A model generated the notes under the pieces. The model was given only the letters and a program-made list of their open reading frames with translations. It ran no database searches and was not told where the DNA came from. A DNA stretch of 64,000 nt, taken from positions 3,780,378 to 3,844,377 of the forward strand of contig NC_083582.1 of the NCBI RefSeq assembly GCF_027579695.1, read 5' to 3'. Shown here in pieces: positions 21,035 through 33,952 of the stretch (its first letter is position 1; the number at the start of each line of letters is the position of its first letter). Source of the DNA: Neoarius graeffei. Its lineage: Eukaryota > Chordata > Actinopteri > Siluriformes > Ariidae. Both the position numbers and the translations under genes were made by a program.

Positions 21035-21886
21035 GGGACTGCACATGTTCGTCTACTGCATAAACATGGCTACAGAGATAACGTGAACAATTATAGGTCA
21101 ATCTTAAAGTTGTCCTGCAGCTGAAACTGTTTGGATCATTATCATCTCTCCTAAACCCAATTCAGTCTGGTTTCAGAGTTCGTCACAGCACAATTTCAGC
21201 TGCTTCTTTGCTGGTAAATGATAATATACATATTATCACTTAATGCTTACAGTGGCAGTCAGAGTCACTCTGTCAGTCATTATTCCTGTTCTGGGCGTGG
21301 CTATCAGCTCAGGAAGCTGTATTTGTTATACTACTGCTGTGTTTATATTCCCCATGTGCCTCCGTCAGAGGTTTAGTGCGGTGTGTTATAAAGCTCCGCT
21401 GTCCGTCATCCTGAGATGTCATTCATGCACGATGTAAAGTGTGTGTTGGTTGTGTTTGGTGTTTTGGTTGAACTGTGGTTTAGTATGAGACTTTGAGCGC
21501 AGAAGCTAACGGTGCATGTTTGGCGAACTTGTAGAGGTTTGGTTGGTCCTCGGTTGAGTGGAGCGAGGTGTGTAACGTTCAGAGCAGGGTCTGGAAAAAT
21601 CACTCTGCAAAATTGTGTATTTAATTACAATCATGTTACATTAACTGTCACGGTGCTGTACTATTTATTTATCGAAGGCATATGATACTATTGAACACAA
21701 ATGATCCTTCACTGGATTTGACCATGCAAGCTGACAGTGGTTTAATAGTTGCATCACTGAACACATCCAGTGTGTGAACATGCGGAGCTTCCAGTCAAGC
21801 CTTGTGAAAACTGAAAAGGGTGTACCCCAGGGCTCGGTACTTTGGCCTGTGCTCTTCTCAGTTGATATAAATGAATAAATGCCTCA
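21035..21886 (+). pseudogene. Rex1-like LINE reverse transcriptase, broken
   Basis: Pieces of RT are readable: GYRDNVNNYRSI, LNPIQSGFRVRHSTISAA, then after about 400 bp of foreign sequence YLSKAYDTIEH and KTEKGVPQGSVL. The motif order is that of Rex1/CR1-group LINEs. There are several stops and frameshifts. The block 21243-21650 is inserted between the HSTISAA and SKAYD motifs and is of unknown origin. A SINE entered at 21897 just after the PQGSVL motif. Confidence 0.6.
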
Positions 21887-21896
21887 TCATTTAATG

Positions 21897-22280
21897 TGGC
21901 ACCACAGTGGTGTAGTGGTTAGCGCTGTCGCCTCACAGCAAGAAGGTCCGGGTTCGAGCCCCGTGGCCGGCGAGGGCCTTTCTGTGTGGAGTTTGCATGT
22001 TCTCCCCGTGTCCGCGTGGGTTTCCTCCGGGTGCTCCGGTTTCCCCCACAGTCCAAAGACATGCAGGTTAGGTTAACTGGTGACTCTAAATTGAGCGTAG
22101 GTGTGAATGTGAGTGTGAATGGTTGTCTGTGTCTATGTGTCAGCCCTGTGATGACCTGGCGACTTGTCCAGGGTGTACCCCGCCTTTCACCCGTAGTCAG
22201 CTGGGATAGGCTCCAGCTCGCCTGCGACCCTGTAGAACAGGATAAAGCGGCTAGAGATAATGAGATGAGATGAGATGAGA
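21897..22280 (+). mobile_element. V-SINE with 10-bp TSD
   Basis: A full-length SINE head to ATGAG tail, flanked by a perfect TCATTTAATG duplication (21887-21896 and 22281-22290). A and B boxes are intact. It is inserted in the decayed Rex1-like LINE. Confidence 0.95.
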
Positions 22281-22303
22281 TCATTTAATGCTTGCAGCAT
22301 CTA

Positions 22304-23905
22304 CAACCCCGATTCCAAAAAAGTTGGGACAAAGTACAAATTGTAAATATAAACGGAATGCAATGATGTGGAAGTTTCAAAATTCCATATTTTATTCAGA
22401 ATAGAACATAGATGACATATCAAATGATTAAACTGAGAAAATGTATCATTTAAAGAGAAAAATTAGGTAATTTTAAATTTCATGATAACACATCTCAAAA
22501 AAGTTGGGACAAGGCCATGTTTCCCACTGTGAGACATCCCCTTTTCTCTTTACAACAGTCTGTAAACGTCTGGGGACTGAGGAGACAAGTTGCTCAAGTT
22601 TAGGGATAGGAATGTTAACCCATTCTTGTCTAATGTAGGATTCTAGTTGCTCAACTGTCTTAGGTCTTTTTTGTCGTATCTTCTGTTTTATGATGCGCCA
22701 AATGTTTTCTATGGGTGAAAGATCTGGACTGCATGCTGGCCAGTTCAGTACCCGGACCCTTCTTCTACGCAGCCATGATGCTGTAATTGATGCAGTATGT
22801 GGTTTGGCATTGTCATGATGGAAAATGCAAGGTCTTCCCTGAAAGAGACGTCGTCTGGATGGGAGCATATGTTGCTCTAGAACCTGGATATACCTTTCAG
22901 CATTGATGGTGTCTTTCCAGATGTGTAAGCTGCCCATGCCACACGCACTAATGCAACCCCATACCATCAGAGATGCAGGCTTCTGAACTGAGCGCTGATA
23001 ACAACTTGGGTCGTCCTTCTCCTCTTTAGTCCGAATGACACGGCGTCCCTGATTTCCATAAAGAACTTCAAATTTTGATTCGTCTGACCACAGAACAGTT
23101 TTCCACTTTGCCACAGTCCATTTTAAATGAGCCTTGGCCCAGAGAAGACGTCTGCGCTTCTGGATCATGTTTAGATACGGCTTCTTCTTTGAACTATAGA
23201 GTTTTAGCTGGCAACGGCGGATGGCACGGTGAATTGTGTTCACAGATAATGTTCTCTGGAAATATTCCTGAGCCCATTTTGTGATTTCCAATACAGAAGC
23301 ATGCCTGTATGTGATGCAGTGCCGTCTAAGGGCCCGAAGATCACGGGCACCCAGTATGGTTTTCCGGCCGTGACCCTTACGCACAGAGATTCTTCCAGAT
23401 TCTCTGAATCTTTTGATGATATTATGCACTGTAGATGATGATATGTTCAAACTCTTTGCAGTTTTACACTGTCGAACTCCTTTCTGATATTGCTCCACTA
23501 TTTGTCGGTGCAGAATTAGGGGGATTGGTGATCCTCTTCCCATCTTTACTTCTGAGAGCCGCTGCCACTCCAAGATGTTCTTTCTATACCCAGTCATGTT
23601 AATGACCTATTGCCAATTGACCTAATGAGTTGCAATTTGGTCCTCCAGCTGTTCCTTTTTTGTACCTTTAACTTTTCCAGCCTCTTATTGCCCCTGTCCC
23701 AACTTTTTTGAGATGTGTTGCTGTCATGAAATTTCAAATGAGCCAATATTTGGCATGAAATTTCAAAATGTCTCACTTTCGACATTTGATATGTTGTCTA
23801 TGTTCTATTGTGAATACAATATCAGTTTTTGAGATTTGTAAATTATTGCATTCTGTTTTTATTTACAATTTGTACTTTGTCCCAACTTTTTTGGAATCGG
23901 GGTTG
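22304..23905 (-). mobile_element. Tc1-type DNA transposon, apparently complete
   Basis: Terminal inverted repeats start CAACCCCGATTCCAAAAAAG at both ends and stay similar for over 100 bp. Inner copies of the AAAAAAGTTGGGAC motif lie at about 22496 and 23692, giving the IR/DR layout of Tc1 elements. TA flanks each end (22302-22303, 23906-23907). It carries a single open transposase frame (22473-23597). Confidence 0.95.
22473..23597 (-). CDS. Tc1 transposase (DD34E), open frame
   Basis: A 374-codon frame. An internal Met at residue 19 (MGRGSPIPL) is the more usual Tc1 start and would give 356 aa, near the family's 340-350. Residues about 25-130 hold two helix-turn-helix units ([14 protein letters not shown], then [12 protein letters not shown]) that bind the terminal repeats. 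The catalytic triad is visible: D in [10 protein letters not shown] in [11 protein letters not shown] and E in DLSPIENIW, with exactly 34 residues between the second D and the E. The C-terminus reads on to MCYHEI. No stop or frameshift is seen, so it may encode an active enzyme, but activity cannot be inferred from an open frame alone. It acts by cut-and-paste at TA sites. Confidence 0.9.
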   Translation of the reverse strand: MTGYRKNILEWQRLSEVKMGRGSPIPLILHRQIVEQYQKGVRQCKTAKSLNISSSTVHNIIKRFRESGRISVRKGHGRKTILGARDLRALRRHCITYRHASVLEITKWAQEYFQRTLSVNTIHRAIRRCQLKLYSSKKKPYLNMIQKRRRLLWAKAHLKWTVAKWKTVLWSDESKFEVLYGNQGRRVIRTKEEKDDPSCYQRSVQKPASLMVWGCISACGMGSLHIWKDTINAERYIQVLEQHMLPSRRRLFQGRPCIFHHDNAKPHTASITASWLRRRRVRVLNWPACSPDLSPIENIWRIIKQKIRQKRPKTVEQLESYIRQEWVNIPIPKLEQLVSSVPRRLQTVVKRKGDVSQWETWPCPNFFEMCYHEI

Positions 23906-23929
23906 TATCTTTAGTCACATGACCTAGTG

Positions 23930-25040
23930 ATGTACTGCAGCGCAGAGACAATAGACTGCCATTCATTCTCATTTTTAAAACGTGCGGAGATAGTTGAACA
24001 GTCTCAAACTGTATTCGGAAAATGGTGCTGGATGAGAAAGAGTCACCAGCAAGAAATATCTGAGGATTTACTTTGATGAAACGCCTGGTTTCTTCAGGAG
24101 GATAAAGGAGGAAAACGCTTCACTCAGAACTGCACTTTCTCTGTGTTTCATTCCTCATTGCCTGAAGACACATTACTGAGTCTGTTTTTATGCCTGTTGT
24201 AGATGATGGAGATGTGATCCATGGTCAAGTTCTCTCAAAGCTCTGGATGTTGTGTATCGTTCTGCTGATTTCTCCAGCACGTTCCTCTGTATTTAATACA
24301 ACAAACTTGGGTATACACCTAAGACGGTGTATGTTTGTCAGAAGCATTTTCCTGAGGAATGTTTCCACAACTTGGGACAGTACAGGGCAGGTTTTGCACA
24401 TCAACTGTCACTGAAGCCTGGGTCCGTACCAAGCATCCCTGCCGCATCAGCAACAAACACCGAACAAGTAAGTGTATAACTGTTAAGTCGTTTTGCCGTG
24501 TTTTAAAATCGGTGCCACGTTAGCCTTGCAATGGCTACATTAGCTGTGCAGCTAACCGTTTCCTGCAGTTAGCCAGGTACTCTGCGCTGAAGGTACTCCT
24601 GCTGAAGTCGGTGATTTACAGTTTGTTCAACTGCTTGCGCTTCTGCTTCGGGGTCGGACTCCGGGTCAAAAGCGAAAGCTTGGACTGTTGCTTGACCTGC
24701 CATTGCTACTGTTCACACACAGGTAGCATGCCCGCAGCTTGGTCAAGCCCCTCCCCCCCCACCCTTCCCCGCCTCCTGCTTCTCATTAGCAAAACGACGC
24801 ACTGGGAAAAGCACTGAAATGGGGCTTACTCCCAGGAGGCTATATCTACGTGCCGAGGGTTCATTTCGAGAAAGGCTGCGGATATAACATCCAGAAACCT
24901 CCACGAGCCCGTTTAAAGCATCAACAAACCACCATGCCATGGGTCCTTTAAGTAGATTGGTTGGGCAGTATGTGGTTGAAGAAATGCTGCCCGTGATAGT
25001 TTTCAAATATCAGTGTAATTTTTGATATTCCGGTTAAAAT
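23930..25040 (+). other. Repeat-like DNA with a THAP-domain-like fragment
   Basis: At about 24303-24470 one frame reads VYVCQKHFPEECF followed by LKPGSVPSIP, like the C-terminal half of a THAP zinc finger (C-x2-H plus the AVPTIF-type box). It ends near a GTAAGT-type donor at about 24471. The upstream half was not found in frame. This could be a P-element-like transposon remnant (THAP9 type) or a decayed exon. Low certainty. Confidence 0.35.
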
Positions 25041-26269
25041 CAATGCCAATAAAGTGAGTATTGGCAAAACTGCTAGTCATTTTTATATTATGGGAATGGG
25101 GGATCATTCGCTGCTAAAAGTAACTAATAAAGTAACTTGTAATCTAACTTAGTTACTTTTGAAAGTAAGTAGTCAGTAACTTAACTAAGTTTCTTTTTAA
25201 AGAAGTAGTCAGATTACTGTTTCAAAGTAACTATGGCAACACTGCCAAGCACACACAAATTGAGACTTGAGATTTGATCGTAGCCTCCGCTTACATCCAC
25301 GTCAATAATCGTCAAGCTCTGCGTGGAAATGAGCACACGCCCAGTTTCCTGTCGTACGTTCTTTCGTCAATGAGCAAGTCTGACAGTCGATCCTGAGATT
25401 ATAGGGCGAATTTGAATCGACTCAACTGTGGTGTAATTTTTTTTAATCGGTTCTAGAAATTCAAGGCTTCAGGGATATAGAATAATTTTGGCATGATATT
25501 CTGCATATACTGTAGGAATCCTACATTGTGTGTGTGTGTGAACAATACAAAAAATTGTGATCAAATAAAAATGGCAGCTTGTTTCCATTCATGAGAAAAC
25601 TCTTGTTTATTGAAACAGGAAGTTGTGCTTTTGTTTTCCATCATCACTCAGAAACAGAACAGAATCTACAGACTGAACAGATGAACAATTTCCAGGTCTT
25701 TATTTTTTTAAAATCATTCTTCTGTCTCAACAAATCACAAAGACAATGAAGTGACCGATCGCGTGATCATGTGAGATCTGGTTTCCCTTAAATCCGTGTG
25801 AAGTTTTAGCCCCTCCTCAGTCCAGCTGTTTGTTGGACGAGAGGCGTGTAATACACATCCTGTCACATGACACCAAGCTTATGCGTAACCATTTTTACGT
25901 ATTTTTCCTGTCAACAACATTATAGGTCCCGATAAACGATGCGTTTAAGACCCTGTTCACATGTGTACAGATGTTTTTGAAAATGGTTTTTTTCTCTTTA
26001 TTGTGTTTTTTTTTGGGGGGGGGGGGGGGTGAATGTATGACATCACAGCGTGAACCTTCGCGAACCTAGCGTGTGTTATGAACATGCTGTGTAATTTCTG
26101 ACTTGATAACTTGTTTGTGGTTTAATTTCACTTCATCTGTGTGGATGAAAATGTTCTGAAACACAACGATAAACACTACGGTTTCAAACATACCCGTGTA
26201 CACCAGAAATTCAGGAATGATAACAATCGTGACAGCAATGATGAATACAGTGGCGGTAAATGATGTGCA
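25040..26269. other. TRIM16 3' flank, no other gene seen
   Basis: The block 25105-25255 (repeated AGTAACTT words ending GGCAACACTG) looks like one end of a hAT element related in style to 16980-18462. A G homopolymer lies at about 26014-26029. On the minus strand AATAAA at 26002-25997 is a candidate poly(A) signal about 270 nt after the TRIM16 stop. Confidence 0.45.
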
Positions 26270-29200
26270 TCACGGTGGAGAACATGGAGGTGAGGGGCTC
26301 TTGAGTGGAAGTTCCTGTCCCGGTTCCACCAGCACCACAACGTTCTCGTTCTTCGGGAGGAACACGGCGGCGTAGAGCGGCTCTCTCAGCTCAGTCTCGT
26401 AGCGATGCAGCAGCTTCATCTCTCCTTCTACTTCTCCACCCACACTGTAAAACACCACCGAGCCACGCCCAAAATCCACGTACACGCCCACCCTCGTGGC
26501 CTTGGGGCTGTTCAGGGGGGTTTCCACACCATTGTGCCAAGCTGAGAAGCCACGCCCAGTCCGCTGTACACACCAGGAGATGCTGCTGTCTGTGATGCAC
26601 GCGTTGTTTTGGTCGCTCCGGCGTGGGATCCCTACATACGTCACGCCAACGTGGACCCCCGTGCCGTTCAGGTCCGTCTCAAAGTAATGGCGCCCTGAGG
26701 AGAAGCTCTGAGCCACCAGCGCCTGCTTCCAGTGCTCGAAGCGCTCCGGATGCTCAGGGTAACCGTGCTGCCAGGGCGTGGTGTTGGTTAACTTCCTGCC
26801 GTTTTCCGTCACACGCAGGAAATGGTGCACCGTGTCACCATCAAACGTTAACGGAGACGCATCTGAGAAGGAAAGAAAGTCACGGTTTACAGTCTGAACA
26901 TTCAGTCATCAGGTTAATAACATCTACATCAGAGGCCACCAACCCGTCGATTGTGATCGACTGGTCGATCTCGGAGGCTTTCCCAGTCGATCTTGGGGGA
27001 TGAGGAAAGAAATTGGAAGATTATACAGAAATACACTGCAGTATATCTGATTGGCGTTCATATTACATGTCTTCCGATAGGCCCACTACAGCTTTCCCCC
27101 TCTGTGTCGCAGGGTTCTTTTTTTTAACTCCTGCTGCTTACATCTTGCGTCTCTGAGCGTCGTCACCATGGTGATAGCCTCGCAATACAGTTCAGGGTTC
27201 TCCACGAGGGGTTTTAGAGGTGCGGGCCGCCCCCCTTTCTGTGATTCCCGCCCCCGTTTAATTTCTGCCACCCCTTTACAAAAGGAAGCGTGATATTGCC
27301 TATAAAACCGTGAGGATATAACCTGGCTGTCAGTGTTACTGTAGCTCTTGAAGTGTTTCCGTGGAGTGGTGGATCGGACTCGAGCCTGGCATGAACCGCT
27401 CCGATGCGCTATAATGACACCAATCTATCACCAGCCAATCAGGAGACTTAATCAAACGCATCCCCCGCCCACCAATCTATCACCAGCCAATCAGGAGACT
27501 TAATCAAACGCATCCCCCGCCCACTCGTGTCCACGTCTGAGACGTTGAATTTTCACAGAAGGGAAGAAGTTGACTGAGGTAAGACTGTGTGATAAATTAA
27601 CAAACGAATAAGAGAGGAGTTTCAGCATATAAGGCTCAAGTTTGTTAGCGTTAAATAAGCATTGCTTGTACAGTAACGTTATGTCGTTACAACGTTGACC
27701 CACTTTTAACGTGCCGAGTACCGACTGTAGCCGCTAACATGCTAATTAGCTTGCTGTCAAGTTTTTCCTTTGTCGAGCTTTAAGCGTAAGGTCATGAATG
27801 TTACTACTGCTTGTTCCTGCCGTAATATGATACGTGATATGAACCTAACTATAAGGCACTCACTGACCGTGTTCAGTCACAGCCATCACATTGACTTGAG
27901 CTGCGTGATGAACTGTAACCTCTGTAGCATGACAGCAGTCATTGGTAGTAGCATCACTGCAAGTTCATATTTGTCTTTATAGTGTTTGTATGGTTAAAGA
28001 AAATCAGTTCATGTTGAATTGAAGTTGTCATTTTGTCACTTAAGTTACAATTTGTGATATATCATCACTGTTTTGTAATTTCAGTTGACAATTTCCATTT
28101 TATGTTGCTGTGAAATTAATTAATTTAGTGTTACAATCAGGGCTTTGAACCGGTTCAAGGAACGAAAACGAAAACCGGGAACTTTTTCTATTTCACATGG
28201 AACAGAAACGAAACCAGAAACTTTATTATTTTTTATGTTCCGGAACAGAAACGCTTATTAAAAATAATGGTAACCGGTTAATACCGGTTTTTATTTCGTT
28301 CCTCAAAGTTTCCGTAGCCTACAAATAAAAAAGTCATTCTTCTCCTGCGCAAGTTTCTATGACCTGCTGGGGTTCACTTCCTTTGTGACGTTCGCTGACT
28401 GAATGGAGAGAGCGGGAAGGTGGACTACTATCACGTCTCCACGTGATAATAAGTGCATTACTGAGTGTCTGAGCAAAGAAGAGCCTGAATGTTGCAGCCT
28501 CCCTATTGGCTGTTTGTAAAAATGTATCAATTGTTGCCCTTCCCACGGGAATCATCGCGGGCTCGAGAGACGAGACCTGACGAGTTAGTTCGTTGGTAGC
28601 AGAACAAAATGTCTGGACACAAATCGGGTTTTCAGAAAAGGAAAGAAAATAAACGGAGGGTCGAAAATACAAAAAAGGAGGCAGAAAATGCAAAACGAGT
28701 TTTAAGGTAGGACAAATGGTTACTTTTCTGAGGCAGCCCGCCGTGGCTGCCTGCAGGCGTATTGATTATAGCCCATTTAGTTAAAATAGTTGATATAAAA
28801 TGTTTATAGTTATGTGATGGTTGTCCTGATTTAGACTGGTGTTTTTTTTTTTGGGGGGGGGGGTTGCGCGATGTTGCACCCGGGTCCAGATTAGGGCAGA
28901 ACCGGCCCTGGCTACATTTCAGGTGTAGTTTGTTTTATGTATGTATGTACTTGCATAGATGTGTACTTGGTCTTCCAATATGGCGCCTAACAAAATCTCG
29001 CGGCGCGGTGACGTCATGCGGTAGCCCTCTATAGGGCCTGACTAGCCTTTGGTAACACACTAAACGAATTATCTTTCATTTTTGGCACTTTTTCTGTTTG
29101 TGTAGATGGGAAGACATACTGAGAATCCAAATCGCCAACATTTGAAATAATTGTTTTGAATTATTTCTTGTCTTATTTAATGAAGGTTGTAATAGAATTA

Positions 29201-31191
29201 GCCTACATTTGGCTTAAGCTGGATGAGACAGAGACATGATTTTATAGCCATTTGTTAAACAGCTGACAGAAAACGTAATTAACCGTTCTGGGAATGAATT
29301 TTTTTTTTGTTCTAACCGGTTCGGGAACGTCTATTTAATGGTGGAACCCAAAACCGGAAACGTTAAAATTCCGTTTCTGTTCGGAACGAACCAATCGGAA
29401 AAAAATTCTGGTTCAAAGCCCTGGTTACAATACAAACAAGACAGTGCAACTGATGTTAACAGTTCAGCTTTCTCATTACAATATTATTAGTTGATATTAA
29501 TAACAATCTGAGTCATTGGTGGTTCATTCATTCTGCTCACTACAGATATCGGCCTATAAATTTTTTGTGTATAGTTAATTTCCATTGTATGTTGTACTGA
29601 AATTAAGTCATTTCGTCAGCTCTCACAAGAAATTAAAAAGTTGGACCAGGGTCTTAAATCTTATTCAGTTAAAATTAGGCTAAATAAAAAGCCTCAACTT
29701 GAAACAGTCTAGTCTGGATTTCTTTTTCTGTCAACGCTTCAAGGGGTAGATCTTGCTTGCCATCTAGGCAGAGGTCAGGGATCTCGGGCATAAAAAGGTT
29801 GGTGACCACTGATCTACATGAATGCAATGGAAAAGTGGGCGTGGCTAGCAGTGGTGAAAAATGTACACAAGCTCCACCCAAACTCCGTCCCTCCCACACA
29901 CCTTTCCTCAAGTCTATGGGTGTTTGTTTGATATGCTATACCATCATTTATCCATAACTCAAGAACACAAGCAGTGAGAACAGTTACAGAACCCGGATGT
30001 GTTCTTGCTCCGCCCTACAAAAACGACGAGGCACTGGCTGGTGACTTGCCAACAAGAACGAACTGAAAATCCCATGATTCATTGCAACATCACTATGATA
30101 GAAGCAGACTTGGCTCAGATCCATAATAAACATTAAGTTTCTTTTACTTTTCAGTGCAAAAAAAATCATATTTTAACATTAAAGGAGACGTGAAATCATG
30201 AATATAGTCATCAGGTTTTTTCTCATTTACTACAAACAAGGCGACGTTTCGTAAAGAGGAGGCTAGCAGGCATCAAGTTAGCATTCGCTGTCAACAGATC
30301 ATTTTTATGATTTATGAATGCCACGAGGTTTAAAGTGAATTTCACTTGGAATGGTCTTTATATAAACGTTGTCCAGGCAATCCAAAACGATTTTGTTGTT
30401 GCTACTGAGAAACACCGCACGTCTTCCTGTTCAACCTAACTTAGCGTGTGGAAGCTAACCTAGCGAGTATAGCTATCGAGAAATGCGATAAGAGGGTTTT
30501 TGCTGCATGGATCCGAATTTAATTGCTTGAACAGTGCTGCAGGTGGAGTCTGTCAATCAAGCATGCTCATTAGAATATTAGGACACGCCCATTAGGACAG
30601 TCTCAGAGCAGCATGTTAAGCTGCTGTTTGAGTGATTTATCACATCTAGGGTTTTAAATTAAACTGTGTTGGATGTTTAACAGAGGAGTCAAGTTTGATA
30701 ATGGACAGTATTTTAAAATTAATTATACATTTATATTTTTAGGGCGGCACGGTGGTGTAGTGGTTAGCGCTGTCGCCTCACAGCAAGAAGGTCCGGGTTC
30801 GAGCCCCGTGGCCGGCGAGGGCCTTTCTGTGCGGAGTTTGCATGTTCTCCCCGTGTCCGCGTGGGTTTGCTCCGGGTGCTCCGGTTTCCCCCACAGTCCA
30901 AAGACATGCAGGTTAGGTTAACTGGTGACTCTAAATTGAGCGTAGGTGTGAATGTGAGTGTGAATGGTTGTCTGTGTCTATGTGTCAGCCCTGTGATGAC
31001 CTGGCGACTTGTCCAGGGTGAACCCCGCCTTTCGCCCGTAGTCAGCTGGGATAGGCTCCAGCTTGCCTGCGACCCTGTAGAACAGGATAAAGCGGCTAGA
31101 GATAATGAGATGAGATCCTGAACATTTGATTATTGAGCAGTGAGGAAACTGAGGAAAGTGTTAATAGTGCACTTACTGTATGCTACATGTG

Positions 31192-31230
<39 letters not shown>

Positions 31231-31369
31231 TTCCTTACATTTGAGGAAGTCGTCTCTGCTCTGTGGCTCAGGCAGCGAGCTGTTCAGCTGTACAGGACTC
31301 TGGGGATGAACTTTGCGCTGATTGACATCATCACCTGCAGGAACACAACACTGTCAGCATCATTCACTT

Positions 31370-31410
<41 letters not shown>

Positions 31411-31589
31411 CTAACCGGTTATGCAGAACTCTTTGAGTGAGTTGCGGTATGTTGTGAGCAGTGTGTCACACAGCTCCTGTGTGGTTTGTGTGATGATGCG
31501 GCTGAAAGACTGAAGACGAATTGTCTGAGTGACACAAACATCAGGGAGAGACACATCCAAGCTCGTCTTCCTCCATTCGGAATATTCCT

Positions 31590-31645
<56 letters not shown>

Positions 31646-31942
31646 TCCTCATAAAGTTCTGCATGAAACTATAAGAAACACACACAAAATGGTCCTCAAA
31701 GTTCTACATGAAACTGTGTGAACACACACACAGTCCACATAAAGCTCTGCATGGAAAACACACGGTCCTCATAAAGTTCTGCATGAAAATATAAGAAACA
31801 CACACAAAAAATGGTCCTCAAAGTTCTACATGAAACTGTGTGAAAACACACACACAGTCCACATAAAGCTCTGCATGAAACTATAAGAAACACACACACA
31901 CACACACAAAATGGTCCTCAAAGTTCTACATGAAATTGTGTG

Positions 31943-31983
<41 letters not shown>

Positions 31984-32148
31984 ATCCTCGTAAATTTCTG
32001 CATGAAACTATAAGAAACACACACACACACACACAAAATAGTCCTCAAAGTTCTACATGAAACTGTGTGAACACACACACACAGTCCACATAAAGCTCTG
32101 CATGGAAAACACACACACACACGGTCCTCATAAAGTTCTGCATAAAAC

Positions 32149-32212
<64 letters not shown>

Positions 32213-32284
32213 GTCCTCAAAGTTCTACATGAAACTGTGTGAAAACACACACAGTGCTCATAAAGTTCTGCATGAAACTATAAG

Positions 32285-32346
<62 letters not shown>

Positions 32347-32776
32347 CCTCAAAGTTCTACATGAAACTGTGTGAAAACACACACACAAAAAAAATCATCC
32401 TCGTAAATTTCTGCATGAAACTATAAGAAACACACACACAATGGTCCTCATAAGGTTCTGCATGAAACTATAAGAAACACACAAAATGGTCCTCAGAAAG
32501 TTCTGCATGAAACTGTGTGGAAACACACCCACAGCAGCGTACCTGCAGGAAGTCGATGCTGTTCTTGTTCTTGCTGAGTTTGTCCAGCTGTGTGTGTTTC
32601 CTCTTCAGTTCAGCACAGTGCTGCTCCACACACAGCTGAGCTCCGCCCACCTGTCCCAGTGTGCGTTTCTGCTCCACCTCCAGCACCTTGGTGAGCTCCG
32701 CCCTCACCTGCTCCACCCCCGCCTGCAGAGAGCTTACCTGCTGCTGGAGCACAGCCCGCACCTCACACACACATGC

Positions 32777-32812
<36 letters not shown>

Positions 32813-33898
32813 CAGCTGTGACCAATTCCGTTATTTAGTGAATCAACAGAATGAACTTCACTGTGTCTTTCTGTAGAAACATTATGTGAGTAATGATTAG
32901 TTTCCTGTAATGGCATGCCCCCAAATGATTTATGGGACAATTTGATGGACGTACTGTGACATGACTGAATTCGCATCACATCATACAGTGTAAGAGGGGT
33001 GTGGCCTACATCTACTGTAACAGGAAGATCATGATGGAGGTCAAATGACACATGCCATGTGCAATGCAAATATACAGTAGACGTGCTACTGTAAACAAAT
33101 AATCACAAAGCGAGTTCAAATCATGTACAGCTTTTTAAAAAAAATCTTATTCGAGACGTCCCAAAACTGTGTACAGAACAATGTGACGAGTGTGCCGAGT
33201 TTTACTGGGTGTAGTGTGTTTATAGCATTTTTACTGGTTGATTTATTTATTTTTGAAAATAATGTGTTCCTCTGCTACTGCAAGAAATAAAGTATAAAAC
33301 ATGACCAATACACTCTCTCTCTCTCTCTCTCCTGTCAGTCAGAGAGACACGAGCCAATCACAGGCAGCTCTGAGCTCATGTATGTGGAAGAGGGCAGATA
33401 GCGCTTTCCTCAGTGTTACGTTGCTCTGTGATGCAGCAGTTTGAAAAGATCCAGCTGGCTTCACATATCGCAGAGGAATCACATGTTAACGCCAATCTAC
33501 ACTCCCTAGCCACTTTAATAGGAACGTGTTCTTGGTTCTAAGATCGCTGTTCTTGGCTGCAGGAGTGGAACCCAGTGTGTTCTTCTGTTCTGCTGTTGCA
33601 TGCTGAGATGCTTTTCTGCTCATCACGGTTGTAAAGAGTGATTATATGAGTTACTATATCCTTCCTGGAAAAAAAAAAAAAAAAATCTCAAACCAGTCTG
33701 TCCATTTCCCTCTGACCCTCTCTCATCAACAAGGCGTTTGTTTCCGCCCACAGAACTGTCGCTCACTCACTCAGTGTTTTTTGTTTTCTGCACCATTCTG
33801 TGTAAACTCTAGAGACTGCTGTGTGTGAAAACCCCAGGAGATCAGCAGCTTCTGAAATACTCAAACCTCACACTCATCTGGCTCAAACCAACACCCAT

Positions 33899-33952
<54 letters not shown>

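Larger units (their letters stand above)
26930..29811. mobile_element. hAT non-autonomous element, 8-bp TSD, in TRIM16 intron 5
   Basis: The left end CAGAGGCCACCAACCC pairs with the right end GGTTGGTGACCACTG. The perfect duplication ATCTACAT flanks it (26922-26929, 29812-29819). It contains a 52-bp tandem duplication and a second, nested hAT (28138-29423). No transposase domain of its own was seen. Confidence 0.9.

Noticed and set aside
21897-21970. A true tRNA gene at SINE heads
   Set aside because: The A and B boxes are present but there is no complete cloverleaf or proper 3' end; it is the tRNA-derived head of the V-SINE.
21919-22284. Frames such as MGFLRVLRFPPQSKDMQ and its reverse as genes
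   Set aside because: The same frames occur at every V-SINE copy (5.8, 22, 31, 44, 46, 63 kb) and simply translate the SINE.
32057-32242. Independent small genes between TRIM16 exons 3 and 4
   Set aside because: Only CA-array translations were found there; splice phases join exons 3 and 4 directly.
31180-32426. Poly-Thr/His or poly-Cys/Val proteins
   Set aside because: Translations of CA/GT microsatellites.
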